Assembly (NCBI GenBank): GCA_902795045.1
Contig: CADBJU010000021.1
Location: forward strand, 56,143 to 120,142
Reading direction: 5' to 3'
Length of the DNA stretch: 64,000 bases
Source of the DNA: Oscillospiraceae bacterium
GTDB taxonomy: Bacteria > Bacillota > Clostridia > Oscillospirales > Oscillospiraceae
The notes under the pieces are model-generated. The model was not told the origin of the DNA and made no database searches. It was given only the letters and a program-made list of their open reading frames with translations. Below are positions 7,759-16,808 of this stretch, one piece after another. The position numbers and the translations under genes were made by a program. Every line of letters begins with the position of its first letter. The stretch's first letter is position 1.

Positions 7759-9651
7759 TTAAGTCTTCCCGACTTCCGGCGGCGCCGCTTTGTTATGTTC
7801 TCTGAGAAAGCGAACAAATTCCGCGGCGGGCAGCGGTCTGGAATAATAAAAGCCCTGGATATAGTCACAGGAGAGCTCCTCACAGGCTTTTGCCTCCTTC
7901 TCGGTCTCGACGCCCTCCACGACCAGCTCCTTGCGGATCCCCTTCATCATCCGCACGGTGTTTTCGATGATGACCTCACCGTCCATGGTGAACATGTCGT
8001 CCACCATGCTCTTGTCGATCTTGATGATATCCAGCGGCAGCGCCCTGAGTCTCTGTATATTGGAGTAGCCCACGCCGTAATCGTCCAGCGAGAAGGTATA
8101 GCCCATGTCGGAAAGGGTTCGCAGGTTTTTATCCATGATGCCGCCGAGATTGTCGAACAGCGTCTCCGTCACTTCAAAGTTCACCTGGCGCGGGTCTATG
8201 CGGTACTTCTCCTGAAGTTCGCGTATCCTTTCGGGCAGCTCCCGCTGCAGGCACTGTGCAACGGATAGATTGATCTCAACACGGGATATCCCCAGTGCGC
8301 TGAGATCGGTCTGAGCCATGAAGCTGAATACAGCCTCCAGGATCCTGTACCCCAGCGCCACGATCATGCCGACCCTCTCCGCCGCCGGGATGAAGAGCGC
8401 CGGGGACACCATGCCGTACACAGGATCATTCAGCCTCGCCAGCGCCTCCGCCGAGCGGAAGCCTCCCGTTCTGATATCGTAGATCGGCTGGAAGTACATC
8501 TCAAGGGTGTCCTCTGTGATCGCTCTGTTCAGGATCTCCTTGATATTGGTCAGAGGGCCGTAATTGCGCTCCCGGATCAGATCGGCGGCCTCATACACCT
8601 CCGCCGGTTTTCTGAGATACCGGAAGCTGTGTCCGAAATTGATGATCTCCCGGAAGTCCTTCAGGTCATCCGGACACTTGATGAGGCAGTACTCCAGATT
8701 GAAGCGGACGCCCTGCCTGGCATAGTCCTCCATCCGCTCCGCAATCGTTCTGTTGAAGGGCGGGATGAGCGTCTTTACATCGATTTGGGCGTCGTCAAGG
8801 ATCAGATAAAAGGTGCCCGGTATCTCAAAAAACTGATCGACTTGCTTGTCGCCCAGATAGCTGCGGATCTCTGCGGCATTCACGATCTCCACAACGACGA
8901 TCTGAAAGTGTCGGCCGGATCGAAGGGTTCTTTTCAGCGTATCCTGATATGCGTTCCAGTCCCGCACAAGGCCCTGCCCGTCCAGGGTCTCCTCCGGCCG
9001 CATGATCAGCAGCAGAATAAACATCAGGCCGACCGCCGTCGAAAACATCTCCACGAGGTAATGGGGCTTCACCATCTGGATCAGGACGCCGGCAAAGGTC
9101 AGCACATAGACCGAAATCAGGGCGACCCATTTGCTGCCGACAAGATAACGCCGACAATAGATACAATAAGCTGTCCCCACAAGGGCATAGATATACGAAA
9201 TGGCATACAGGATCATCAATACCGGGCCGCGGGTGTATCCTGCCTCCGCCGTGATCACGAAAACATTGTGCGTGAAAAAGTTCTGCACGAGTGCGCCGAC
9301 AGCAACTGCGCTCGGCAGCCATATAAACAGTTGGGAACCGAGGGTATTGAGGCGGTACTCTGTCCGCGTAACGGAAAAGATGTAGATGAGATAGACCACA
9401 AGGCTGCTGTTTCGCAGGAGCTTATAGGTGAAGGAGAGCACCGTGCCGAGTATGACCTGCTCACGGCTCAGGGGGACAGGGTTTACCACAAACTCCATCC
9501 AGAGGTCGGCAATCGCGCAGATCAGGGACATACAGGCCAAGGCGATAAACAGACGGTTTGTGCGGCCTTTTGTCAGCTTTCGCACATGGCAGGTCCACAA
9601 GGTCAGCAAATAGAACGGAATCGCACACGCATCAAAGAATATGTTTTTCAC
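7759..9651 (-). CDS. Membrane-bound EAL-domain cyclic-di-GMP phosphodiesterase
   Basis: About 630 residues: an N-terminal sensory region of about seven transmembrane helices (roughly residues 1-220), a degenerate GGDEF-like linker, and a C-terminal EAL domain (roughly 365-620). Catalytic features are present: EAL within SAEALARL, the metal-binding FEVTET, LDDYG, IKIDKSMV and VVEGVET, so hydrolysis of c-di-GMP to pGpG is likely. The GTG at 9651 is chosen because GGGGGTG lies 8 bases upstream. The longer ATG at 9684 has no ribosome site and lies only about 12 bases from the predicted transcription start. Starting at ATG would add 11 residues. Confidence 0.88.
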   Translation of the reverse strand: MKNIFFDACAIPFYLLTLWTCHVRKLTKGRTNRLFIALACMSLICAIADLWMEFVVNPVPLSREQVILGTVLSFTYKLLRNSSLVVYLIYIFSVTRTEYRLNTLGSQLFIWLPSAVAVGALVQNFFTHNVFVITAEAGYTRGPVLMILYAISYIYALVGTAYCIYCRRYLVGSKWVALISVYVLTFAGVLIQMVKPHYLVEMFSTAVGLMFILLLIMRPEETLDGQGLVRDWNAYQDTLKRTLRSGRHFQIVVVEIVNAAEIRSYLGDKQVDQFFEIPGTFYLILDDAQIDVKTLIPPFNRTIAERMEDYARQGVRFNLEYCLIKCPDDLKDFREIINFGHSFRYLRKPAEVYEAADLIRERNYGPLTNIKEILNRAITEDTLEMYFQPIYDIRTGGFRSAEALARLNDPVYGMVSPALFIPAAERVGMIVALGYRILEAVFSFMAQTDLSALGISRVEINLSVAQCLQRELPERIRELQEKYRIDPRQVNFEVTETLFDNLGGIMDKNLRTLSDMGYTFSLDDYGVGYSNIQRLRALPLDIIKIDKSMVDDMFTMDGEVIIENTVRMMKGIRKELVVEGVETEKEAKACEELSCDYIQGFYYSRPLPAAEFVRFLREHNKAAPPEVGKT

Positions 9652-9701
9652 GCTGCCATCACCCCCTGTGCCCTGTTTAGCCATGAGTCGTGGATTATTT
9701 T

Positions 9702-9730
9702 ATTATAGCATCGTGCGCCGCTCTTGTCTA
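9702..9730 (-). promoter_or_regulatory. Promoter of the EAL gene
   Basis: On the minus strand TAGACA (9730-9725), 17 bp, TATAAT (9707-9702). The short distance to ATG 9684 supports the internal GTG start. Confidence 0.7.
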
Positions 9731-9832
9731 TACTTTCGCTGTGCACTTTCAACGCGGGATTGCAAACTTTTGGGGAAGGTTTTTTTGTGAAAACAGGCTG
9801 GCCGCTGTTTCTGTGTGAGGTGTCGGTATATC

Positions 9833-9893
9833 GAAAAAAGGCTGTGACATCCGCGAGCTCCTTTGATCGCCCGGACGTCCCAGCCCTTTTTCT
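9833..9893 (-). terminator. Terminator at the end of the phosphonate operon
   Basis: On the minus strand an imperfect long stem (GGCTGGGACGTCC / GGATGTCACAGCC) ends in six T residues just after the P-loop gene. Confidence 0.65.
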
Positions 9894-9908
9894 TCGGTCT
9901 CTTACTGT

Positions 9909-10880
9909 TTACTTTTTGTAGTTTTCAAACATGGCGTCTGTGGCGGCGCGGATGGCGGCGGTCACATCGGCCACAAGATCGGGGTCCCAGAGCTCGGGCT
10001 CGCTGCGCAAGAAGGTGGTCTTGTCTTCGCGGTTGTCGAACACACCGATGGGGATGTCCCAGTGTCTGCCGTGGGCCTCAAAGCTCACGCAGTTCTTCCT
10101 GGAGTGCTCACGCAGGTACTCCATGTCGTCGCAGCCGTAGTCGCCCAGCATGACGGCCATGGGCACGCCGTGGTGGAGGTTGGAGCCGGGATCGTTGGGG
10201 TCGGCGCGGTCGGCGTTCTTGCGGCGCGATTCCTCGGGTGTGACCCAGATGTAGAGGATGACGGCGTTTTCCAGGATCTCCGGGCAGAACATGGGCAGGG
10301 AGTACTGGTAGCCGAAGGTGCCGGTGAGGGGCATGGAGGCGCCGTCCGGGCCGCCGCGGGCACACTCGATGATGATCGTCTTGTCCTCGAAGGTCTCGGG
10401 ATAGGCGTTCTGCTTTTCCTCCAGCATGGCACGGGCCTCGTCCTCGAGCTTTGCGGCGACTTTGGCGCGCACGCTCTCATCCAGCATGCCGAGGCGCGGC
10501 GCGATCCCAGCGCCGAGGCCGGCGCGGTCGATGCGCTCGAAGAGATACTGCGCGGCGGAATCCGGGCAGACCTTCACGCGGTTGAGCAGATCGTGGTAAT
10601 CCTCGTTCAGGAGGTTGCAGAGAGTGCCCCAATCGCGCCCGTCATTGAAGGGGGCCTCGCCGGGGTAGAAGATGCGCGGCTCATCCATGGCCTGCAGCTC
10701 GTTGTCGATGCGGCGCATCATGTGGACATAGGGGAAGTCGTCGAGCTGGAGGTTTGCGCCGATGTGGAACTCATCGTGCAGGGTGTCGGGCTCGACATGG
10801 GCCATAAAGTTGCGCACCTCGGATTTGCCCGAGGCGGGCAGCGCCTGGAGCAGAACGACTTTGAAGATGTTGTTGGACAT
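9909..10880 (-). CDS. P-loop ATP-binding protein, possible kinase, in the phosphonate operon
   Basis: A 323-residue soluble protein. ALPASGKS at residues 13-20 is a Walker A loop. DKTIIIECARGGPDGASMP near residue 168 could carry the Walker B acid, and the remainder is acidic and rich in aromatic residues. I do not recognise a named family; kinases of the zeta-toxin/adenylylsulfate-kinase fold have similar loops. It is the last gene of the phn cluster, after the 5'-nucleotidase and a repeat, with AAAAGGAG 8 bases before the ATG. Position suggests nucleotide or phospho-substrate handling linked to the imported compound (inference only). Confidence 0.6.
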   Translation of the reverse strand: MSNNIFKVVLLQALPASGKSEVRNFMAHVEPDTLHDEFHIGANLQLDDFPYVHMMRRIDNELQAMDEPRIFYPGEAPFNDGRDWGTLCNLLNEDYHDLLNRVKVCPDSAAQYLFERIDRAGLGAGIAPRLGMLDESVRAKVAAKLEDEARAMLEEKQNAYPETFEDKTIIIECARGGPDGASMPLTGTFGYQYSLPMFCPEILENAVILYIWVTPEESRRKNADRADPNDPGSNLHHGVPMAVMLGDYGCDDMEYLREHSRKNCVSFEAHGRHWDIPIGVFDNREDKTTFLRSEPELWDPDLVADVTAAIRAATDAMFENYKK

Positions 10881-10920
10881 AGTATTTTCTCCTTTTTCGG
10901 TAATTTACGAATGAAAGCAT

Positions 10921-11039
10921 GCCTCCCCTGAAAGGGGAGGTGCCCAAAGGGCGGAGGGGTCATCCCGTGACGGGCAACCCCCTCAGTCACGATGCTTGCA
11001 GGAGACGCATCGTGACAGCTCCCCTTGCAGGGGAGCCAA
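10921..11039. repeat. REP-like palindromic element, copy A1
   Basis: Nested palindromes: CCTCCCCTGAAAGGGGAGG, then CCCGTGACGGG, and CACGATGC...GCATCGTG, ending GCTCCCCTTGCAGGGGAGC. It shares its style and several words with copies at 15.3, 23.8, 26.1 and 28.5 kb. It separates two genes read in the same direction and may stabilise or attenuate the transcript. Confidence 0.75.
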
Positions 11040-11042
11040 GGG

Positions 11043-12557
11043 TCAGCACAAAATGTTGAGCCAGTACGTCTTATCCACAACGATATCCCGATGCCGGTCG
11101 ACGTAGTTGATGATGAGCTCCGCGATGTCATCCGGCTGTTCGCGCACGAGTTCGCAGTCGGCGTAGAAATCATAGCCGCCCGCGCCGCTGGCGCGGTAAT
11201 CGTTGAGGCACATGGTGAGGGTTTTGTCCTCCGGCAGCTCCTCTCCGTGCCAGCGGATGGAAGTCACTCTCTCCCCCGGTGCTCTGTGCAGGTCAATAGT
11301 CGCCTCGATGCCCGTGATGAAATCGTAGTTAAAGTGGGCAACGATGGGATGCAGAAAGCTGTCGCTGACGCAGACCTCGCCGTTTTCGTCGATGGCATAG
11401 TAATCAGCGCTGCGCTCCAGAGCTTTTTTCAGTACTGCCCTGTCAACCATGATGGTTTTCAGCGTGTTCGGGAAGACGTAGCTTGCCACAATGTCCCGCA
11501 CAGTGATGTTTTCGGAAAAGCCGCGCATGGTGTTGGCAAGGCAGGTGCAGGAGATGTCCGCCCCCGAGGCCTCGAGCTGTACCTGGTTGTAAAAGTTTGC
11601 GATCAGGGAGCCCTTGAGCGCGCGCTTGAGCGGTGTGGAGGGCCGCAGATCCCGATCGAGATGGCCGAGGGGCGTGTCGAGGAATTTTGCGGTCTCCGCC
11701 TCCAGCGGTTCCAGCAGTTCCTTGAAGGCTTCCGGCGTCACATCTCCGGCGGGGCAGAGCTCCGATTTTGCCATGACCTTGCCGTCGTCCACTGTCACGT
11801 CCATCTTGATGTACTGCCGGGCCTTGTCCGGCGGCTGGCAGGTGAAGGTGCCGTTTACGCACTTGTCCGCAAAGGGCATGTGCTGGTGACCGGTGAGCAG
11901 GATGTCATAGTCCAGCTCCTGACACATGCGCCAGCCTTCGTTTTCGAGGGTTTTGGAGAGCGGCCTGCCGGTGTCCACATCGTTTTCAAAGCCGCCGTGA
12001 TAGAGGCAGATCGTTATGTCAACCTTCTGCGTCTTCAGCTCCGCCAGTATGTCCCGCGCGGCCTCAAAGGCATCGGTGAAGGTCAGGCCTGCGATGTTCT
12101 CCTTTTTTTCCCATTTGGGGACAAACTGCGAGGTGACGCCGGTCAGCCCCACACGCAGTCCGTTTTCCAATGTTACAACCGCGCAGCGTTCCACGCCTCT
12201 CAGGCCCTGCACATTGGCGCAAAGGCAGCGTGCGTCCATGGCCTCGATGTAGCGCTCAAGCTCTGTCGGCCCGTAGTTGAAGTCATGGTTTCCAAGGGTG
12301 AAGAAGTCGCAGCCCGCCAGGGTCATGAGCCGGGCCGGGATGAGGCTTTTTTCCTCCGTGCGGCTGTAGAGCCAGTAGGTGAAGGGACTGCCCTGGAGGG
12401 TGTCGCCCCCGTCGAGGATGAGGGTGTTGCGGTCATGGGTGAAATTTGCCGCGCAGTTGGCAAGGCCCGAGGCTGCGCGGCAGTTGTTGGCATAATCCGT
12501 GGGAGCGAAGTAGCCGTGAATGTCGGATGTGAAATAGATTGTCAGCTTACGATCCAT
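11043..12557 (-). CDS. 5'-nucleotidase / UshA-like metallophosphatase
   Basis: A 504-residue protein of the UDP-sugar hydrolase/5'-nucleotidase family. The N-terminal calcineurin-like phosphoesterase has YFTSDIHGYF (metal-binding DxH), LDGGDTLQGS, TLGNHDFNYG (GNHD) and LLTGHQHMPF (GHxH). The C-terminal 5_nucleotid_C domain contains the substrate-stacking CLANTMRGFSE region and YRASGAGGYDFY. No signal peptide is visible, so unlike UshA it appears cytoplasmic. It follows phnE in the phosphonate transporter cluster and probably releases phosphate from an imported or derived phosphoester (inference). Confidence 0.88.
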   Translation of the reverse strand: MDRKLTIYFTSDIHGYFAPTDYANNCRAASGLANCAANFTHDRNTLILDGGDTLQGSPFTYWLYSRTEEKSLIPARLMTLAGCDFFTLGNHDFNYGPTELERYIEAMDARCLCANVQGLRGVERCAVVTLENGLRVGLTGVTSQFVPKWEKKENIAGLTFTDAFEAARDILAELKTQKVDITICLYHGGFENDVDTGRPLSKTLENEGWRMCQELDYDILLTGHQHMPFADKCVNGTFTCQPPDKARQYIKMDVTVDDGKVMAKSELCPAGDVTPEAFKELLEPLEAETAKFLDTPLGHLDRDLRPSTPLKRALKGSLIANFYNQVQLEASGADISCTCLANTMRGFSENITVRDIVASYVFPNTLKTIMVDRAVLKKALERSADYYAIDENGEVCVSDSFLHPIVAHFNYDFITGIEATIDLHRAPGERVTSIRWHGEELPEDKTLTMCLNDYRASGAGGYDFYADCELVREQPDDIAELIINYVDRHRDIVVDKTYWLNILC

Positions 12558-12591
12558 GGGTACCCTCTTGTAAGTGTGTCTTTAAGAATCA

Positions 12592-12708
12592 GTAGGGGCC
12601 GACGCCCCCGGCGGCCCGGCAGTATGCTGTCCGTTTTACGTATTTGCCCGGGCGCTTTCGCACAACAATCTATCTGCCGCGCGGGCCGCCGAGGGCGTCG
12701 GCCCCTAC
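12592..12708. repeat. MITE-like element with 27-bp terminal inverted repeats, copy B1
   Basis: Ends are GTAGGGGCCGACGCCC... and its reverse complement, 27 bp with one mismatch between arms. The element is 117 bp, non-coding, and sits between phnE and the 5'-nucleotidase. A second copy (31062-31211) has the same ends but a different middle. Confidence 0.85.
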
Positions 12709-12723
12709 ATGATTTTATAGGGT

Positions 12724-13575
12724 TTATTCGCCTCTTGCCAGCTTGCTTCTGACCTGGGTTGACAGGTACTCGATAATCAGCACCAGGATCATCAGACCCC
12801 AGACGAAGGAGCCGACCATGGCCCAGCGGCGGGAGTTGAGGCACTGCACGAGGCTCGCGCCGATGCCGCCCGCGCCCACGATGCCGAGGGTCGTAGCGTC
12901 CTTGAGGTTGATGTCGAAGCGATAGATGGTCGTGGAGATGAAGCTTGCGGTGAGCTGCGGGATAACGCCGTAGCGGATCTTCTGGAAGGGCGTGCAGCCC
13001 ATGGCGTCGAGGCTCTCGAGGATGCGGGTGTCGAGATCCTCGATGGCGGTGATGTACATTTTGGAGATCATGCCGATGGAGCACACCGACTGGGTGATGA
13101 CGCCGCAGGCGGCGCCGGGGCCGGTCACGCGGATCCACATGAGGGCCCAGACAAGGCTCGGGATCGTGCGGATAAGCAGGATCACCACGCGGAAGAGATA
13201 GGCCAGGGGCTTCGGCAGGATGTTCGTCGAGGCGAGGAAGGCGAACGGGATCGCGAGGATCGCCCCGAAGATGGTGCCGAGCACGGCGATGGCCATGGTC
13301 TGCAGGAGCAGATAGGGCACGTCGGTATTGCCGGTGCCGAACATGAGCTTGAGATCCGGATGGGTGATGCCGCTGATGACGCCCTGGGCGACCGAACGGC
13401 CCGTGACCGTGAGGCCCTCAAACTCCACCGTGGAGCCGGACCAGCCGACAAGCGCCGCGATGATGAGCACCACGAGGGTGTAGACCCACCACTTGCGGGG
13501 GCGGTTTGCGTACATTTCGGCGACGGTCAGCTTCTCGTCGACCGCCTTTTCGATTTTTTCCAGTTTTTCAGCCAT
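12724..13575 (-). CDS. phnE: Phosphonate ABC transporter permease PhnE (second permease)
   Basis: A 283-residue inner-membrane permease. About six transmembrane helices follow a charged cytoplasmic N-terminus; the EAA-type loop LDAMGCTPFQKIRYGVIPQL near residue 200 contacts the ATPase PhnC, and IVGAGGIGASL is typical of PhnE. It is paired with a second permease 14 bases upstream, implying a heterodimeric channel. GGAGG lies 8 bases before the ATG. It works with PhnC and PhnD in uptake of phosphonates or a related oxyanion or phosphoester. Confidence 0.92.
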   Translation of the reverse strand: MAEKLEKIEKAVDEKLTVAEMYANRPRKWWVYTLVVLIIAALVGWSGSTVEFEGLTVTGRSVAQGVISGITHPDLKLMFGTGNTDVPYLLLQTMAIAVLGTIFGAILAIPFAFLASTNILPKPLAYLFRVVILLIRTIPSLVWALMWIRVTGPGAACGVITQSVCSIGMISKMYITAIEDLDTRILESLDAMGCTPFQKIRYGVIPQLTASFISTTIYRFDINLKDATTLGIVGAGGIGASLVQCLNSRRWAMVGSFVWGLMILVLIIEYLSTQVRSKLARGE

Positions 13576-13588
13576 ATCGCGCCTCCTC

Positions 13589-14440
13589 TCAGCTCAGCTT
13601 GCCGCGCAGGTACTCGCTGGTGAACTCGATGACGACGACCACCACGAACAGCGTCAGCAGTACCATGCCGAGACCCTCATAGTCGCGCCAGCCGATGCGT
13701 TCGTTGATGGTGATGCCGAGGCCGCCCGCGCCGACGTAGCCGAGGATGGCGGAGGCGCGCACGTTCATCTCGAAGCAGTAAAGGCTGTGGGAGAGGTAGA
13801 CGGGCAGGATCTGGGGCACACAGGCCGACCAGAAGGCCTGGAACTTGTTGGCGCCCATGGCCTCCATGGCCTCGAAGGGGCCCATGTCGATGGTCTCGAT
13901 GCTCTCATAGAGCATCTTGGCCACGATGCCGAAGGTAAAGATGGAGATGGCGAGCGTGCCGGCGAAGGTGCCGAGGCCGAAGATGAGCGCGCACACCAGA
14001 GCAATGACCAGGGTGGGCAGGGTGCGGATCAGGGCCAGGATAAAGCGCAGCACGGAGACGATCACGCGGTTTTTGTCGATATTCGTCGAGGACAGCACCG
14101 CGATGGGCAGGGCCAGGGCGCAGCCGATGACGGTGCCCAGGATAGACATTTTGATGGTGTCTATGAGGGGGCGGGTGACCTTGTCGAAGAAGCTCCACTT
14201 GGGGTGGAAGAGCTTGACCATGAGGTCCATGAGCTTGTCGAACTTGCGGATGATGAGGCCCATATCAAAGCCCGTCATGCGCAGCGACAGGATAATGGCC
14301 AGCAGCACCAGCGCCACAATGAAGGGGGCGCGGCTGCGGCGGCGTATGGTCGAATGGCCGTTCGGCAGCGTGATGACCTGAGGCTTGAAAATTCTGTCAA
14401 ACCAGGTCAGCTTGACGGCGGCGTTGTTTTCGTTATCCAT
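13589..14440 (-). CDS. phnE: Phosphonate ABC transporter permease PhnE (first permease)
   Basis: A 283-residue permease with about six transmembrane helices and the coupling loop MEAMGANKFQAFWSACVPQI; YVGAGGLGITI matches the PhnE consensus. The ATG at 14440 is chosen: GGGGAG, formed at the end of phnC, lies 8 bases upstream. Longer starts lie within phnC. It begins 4 bases after the phnC stop, so it is coupled to the ATPase gene. Likely forms a heterodimer with the downstream PhnE. Confidence 0.92.
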   Translation of the reverse strand: MDNENNAAVKLTWFDRIFKPQVITLPNGHSTIRRRSRAPFIVALVLLAIILSLRMTGFDMGLIIRKFDKLMDLMVKLFHPKWSFFDKVTRPLIDTIKMSILGTVIGCALALPIAVLSSTNIDKNRVIVSVLRFILALIRTLPTLVIALVCALIFGLGTFAGTLAISIFTFGIVAKMLYESIETIDMGPFEAMEAMGANKFQAFWSACVPQILPVYLSHSLYCFEMNVRASAILGYVGAGGLGITINERIGWRDYEGLGMVLLTLFVVVVVIEFTSEYLRGKLS

Positions 14441-14444
14441 CGGC

Positions 14445-15209
14445 TCACTCCCCATTGCCCAGTACGGGCGCCTTGGTGCCGTTGTAGACGTAGTCGATCT
14501 GCTCCTGGGTGATGGTGGCGGCGGGGCCGTCGAAGACGATCTCGCCCGCGCGCACGCCGATAACGCGGTCGCAGTACTGGAGCGCAAGGTCGATGTGATG
14601 GATGTTCAGGAGGATGGAGATGTTGTAGTCCTTGTTGATGCGCACAAAGTCCTGCATGACCTGGCGGGCGGTGATGGGGTCGAGGGACGCGACCGGCTCG
14701 TCGGCCAGGATGATCTTTGGGTTCTGGTTGAGGGTGCGGGCCAGGGCAACGCGCTGCTGCTGACCACCGGAGAGCTGGTCGCAGCGGGTGTAGGCCTTGG
14801 AGAGGATGCCCACCTTATCGAGGCTTTCGAGGGCGCGCATTTTCTGCTCCTTGGAGAAGATGCCGAAGAGCACCTGGAAGAAGCCCATGTCCGGCACGTC
14901 CGCCGTCAGCACGTTCTTGATGGCGGTGGAGCGGCTTACAAGGTTGAAGCTCTGGAAGATCATGCCCACCTTACGGCGATAGCGGCGAAGCTCCGCGCCC
15001 TTGAGGGTGTTGACATCCACGCCGTCAACGGTTAGGGTGCCTCGGGTCACGTCGTGCATGCGGTTGATGCAGCGGAGTATCGTGGACTTGCCTGCGCCGG
15101 ACAGGCCGATGATGGCCACAAACTCCCCCTGCTCGATCTGGAGGTTTACGTCCTTGAGCGCGGTGAAGCCGTTGGGATAGGTCTTGTAGACATTCTTGAA
15201 TTCAATCAT
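14445..15209 (-). CDS. phnC: Phosphonate ABC transporter ATP-binding protein PhnC
   Basis: A 254-residue ABC ATPase energising phosphonate import. Walker A is GLSGAGKST (near residue 36), the signature LSGGQQQR (near 146) and Walker B IILADEP (near 166). The N-terminus IEFKNVYKTYPNGFTALKDV is typical of PhnC. It is separated from phnD by a terminator and a repeat, so it and the permeases are probably expressed at a lower level than the binding protein. Confidence 0.93.
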   Translation of the reverse strand: MIEFKNVYKTYPNGFTALKDVNLQIEQGEFVAIIGLSGAGKSTILRCINRMHDVTRGTLTVDGVDVNTLKGAELRRYRRKVGMIFQSFNLVSRSTAIKNVLTADVPDMGFFQVLFGIFSKEQKMRALESLDKVGILSKAYTRCDQLSGGQQQRVALARTLNQNPKIILADEPVASLDPITARQVMQDFVRINKDYNISILLNIHHIDLALQYCDRVIGVRAGEIVFDGPAATITQEQIDYVYNGTKAPVLGNGE

Positions 15210-15300
15210 ACGGCTGCTTTACTCCCTTTGTATCTTTAGTTTCCCTGTCGGAACCGTTCAGCGGCAAAGTACGTTTGCCGTTCAACGCTTGCGGCAACTT

Positions 15301-15482
15301 TCCTGGCCCCCTTGCCTAAAGGGGGCTGTCAGCGCCATTTATGGCGATGACTGGGGGATTCCGTTCTTGCGGCCAGGGTGCGCTGGACCGTATCCCCCCG
15401 GCCTTCGGCCACCCCCCTTTAGGCAAGGGGGGCTTTAATAGTCTCTGCGCACCGGGGCACCCCCTTTAGGCAAGGGAGGCAG
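15301..15482. repeat. REP-like palindromic element, copy A2 (composite)
   Basis: Repeated arms CCCCCTTGCCTAAAGGGGGC and CCCCCTTTAGGCAAGGGGG flank a GGCCGAAGGCC-type hairpin. A third partial arm occurs at 15461-15480. It lies between phnD and phnC and is not coding. Confidence 0.75.
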
Positions 15483-15494
15483 CGCGCAAAATCA

Positions 15495-15536
15495 GAAAAA
15501 ACCGGGCTCTGTATTCACTTGGATACAGAGCCCGGC
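15495..15536 (-). terminator. Terminator/attenuator after phnD
   Basis: Minus-strand stem CCGGGCTCTGTAT / ATACAGAGCCCGG (13 bp) followed by TTTTTT. It ends phnD transcripts and allows only partial read-through to phnCEE. Confidence 0.9.
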
Positions 15537-15558
15537 GAAAATGGCTTGCGTCGGCAAA

Positions 15559-16620
15559 TCAGCCGCCGACAACGGTCAGAGCCTGGCGGGCGCCGTCATA
15601 GTCGGCGTCGGTAGCCTTGGCGTAACCGGCATGGCTGTACACGTCGAAGATGGCCTTGCCCTCTTCGGTATTGATAATGTTGATGAAGCAGTCCTGCAGC
15701 TTCTCGACCATCTCGGGAGTGTAGAAGGGGCTCTCCTTGGAGATGGCGACGGTGTCGTTGTAGATGCCCTCGGTCACGCCGATGACGTTCATCTCGTTCC
15801 AGATGGAGTCGGAGCGGCCCATGCCCTGCTTGCCGGTCTCGTCCTGCTGATCGGTGGGCAGAGTCCAGGAGGCTTCGTAGTCGTTGCGGCCGTCAGCATA
15901 GCAGACCAGGATGTCGATGCTCTCAGCGGCGGCGTAGGAGAAAGCGGTGCCGTAGCCGGAGTCGATGGGGATAACGTTGGACAGGTCGGAGATCTTCTTG
16001 CCGTCGTAGTTCTTCATGAGCCACATGGTGGGGTAGATGTAGCCTGCGGAGGAGGAGGTCTTCTGCACGGCCCACTTGGCGCCGTCAAGGTCTTCCCAGG
16101 TGAGCTTCTCGCCGTTATTGACCTTCTCAGCCAGCTTCTTGCCGTACTCGGAGGGAGCGGCGTAGATCAGGGAGCGGTAGAAGGTGACCTGGGGGCCGTT
16201 CTTGAGGGTCTTGTTGGCCTCGCCGTTCCAGTCGGCGGGATTCTCGCTGTCGTTGGAAAGGCCGTTGCGGGTGGCGGTCAGGATAACGTCGGTGTCGTCG
16301 GAGTACAGGGCGTAGGTGCCGCCGGGCAGCCAGCCCAGATCGATGGAGCCTGCGGACATGGCCTCGCCGGTGGCGTCATAGTTGGTGCCGACGGTGATAT
16401 CGACCTCGTCGATATCGACACCGAGCTTGGCCATCTCGGCCTTGACGAGCTCAGGGAGGTTCGCGGTGCCGGCGATGATGACGTCAGCGTCCTTGGAGGG
16501 GACGAACTCGAGGGTCAGCTTGTCAAAGTGCTGGTTGTCGGCAAAAGCGGAGACGGAGCCGCCAACGAACAGCGCACTGACCATCACGAGCGCGAGGAGC
16601 ATGGCAATGATCTTCTTCAT
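15559..16620 (-). CDS. phnD: Phosphonate ABC transporter substrate-binding protein PhnD
   Basis: A 353-residue secreted binding protein. The N-terminus KKIIAMLLALVMVSALFVGG is a signal peptide. LTLEFVPSKDADVI opens the mature domain as in PhnD proteins, and YRSLIYA plus TSSSAGYIYPTMWLM form the ligand pocket region. It has no obvious lipobox cysteine, which is unusual for a Gram-positive binding protein, so anchoring is uncertain. It is the first gene of the operon behind its own promoter, with a terminator directly after it. Confidence 0.92.
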   Translation of the reverse strand: MKKIIAMLLALVMVSALFVGGSVSAFADNQHFDKLTLEFVPSKDADVIIAGTANLPELVKAEMAKLGVDIDEVDITVGTNYDATGEAMSAGSIDLGWLPGGTYALYSDDTDVILTATRNGLSNDSENPADWNGEANKTLKNGPQVTFYRSLIYAAPSEYGKKLAEKVNNGEKLTWEDLDGAKWAVQKTSSSAGYIYPTMWLMKNYDGKKISDLSNVIPIDSGYGTAFSYAAAESIDILVCYADGRNDYEASWTLPTDQQDETGKQGMGRSDSIWNEMNVIGVTEGIYNDTVAISKESPFYTPEMVEKLQDCFINIINTEEGKAIFDVYSHAGYAKATDADYDGARQALTVVGG

Positions 16621-16719
16621 AGAGTATAGCCTCCTAATAAAATATGTTCACGCCCGAGGGCGGTGAATACGCGAAACCACAAAATATTGAAGTTTTCGGT
16701 GTTATTGATCACAATATAT

Positions 16720-16748
16720 ATTGTACCATGGTCGACGTTTTTTGACAA
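16720..16748 (-). promoter_or_regulatory. Promoter of phnD operon
   Basis: Minus strand TTGTCA (16748-16743), 17 bp, TACAAT (16725-16720). The -10 box overlaps an AT-rich near-palindrome (ACAATATATATTGT, 16711-16724) that could be an operator. Confidence 0.7.
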
Positions 16749-16808
16749 GTAGGCAATTGCAAAGAGCAAAAGCGAAGAAGCCGCATCTTCACTTTTCACT
16801 CTTCACAT

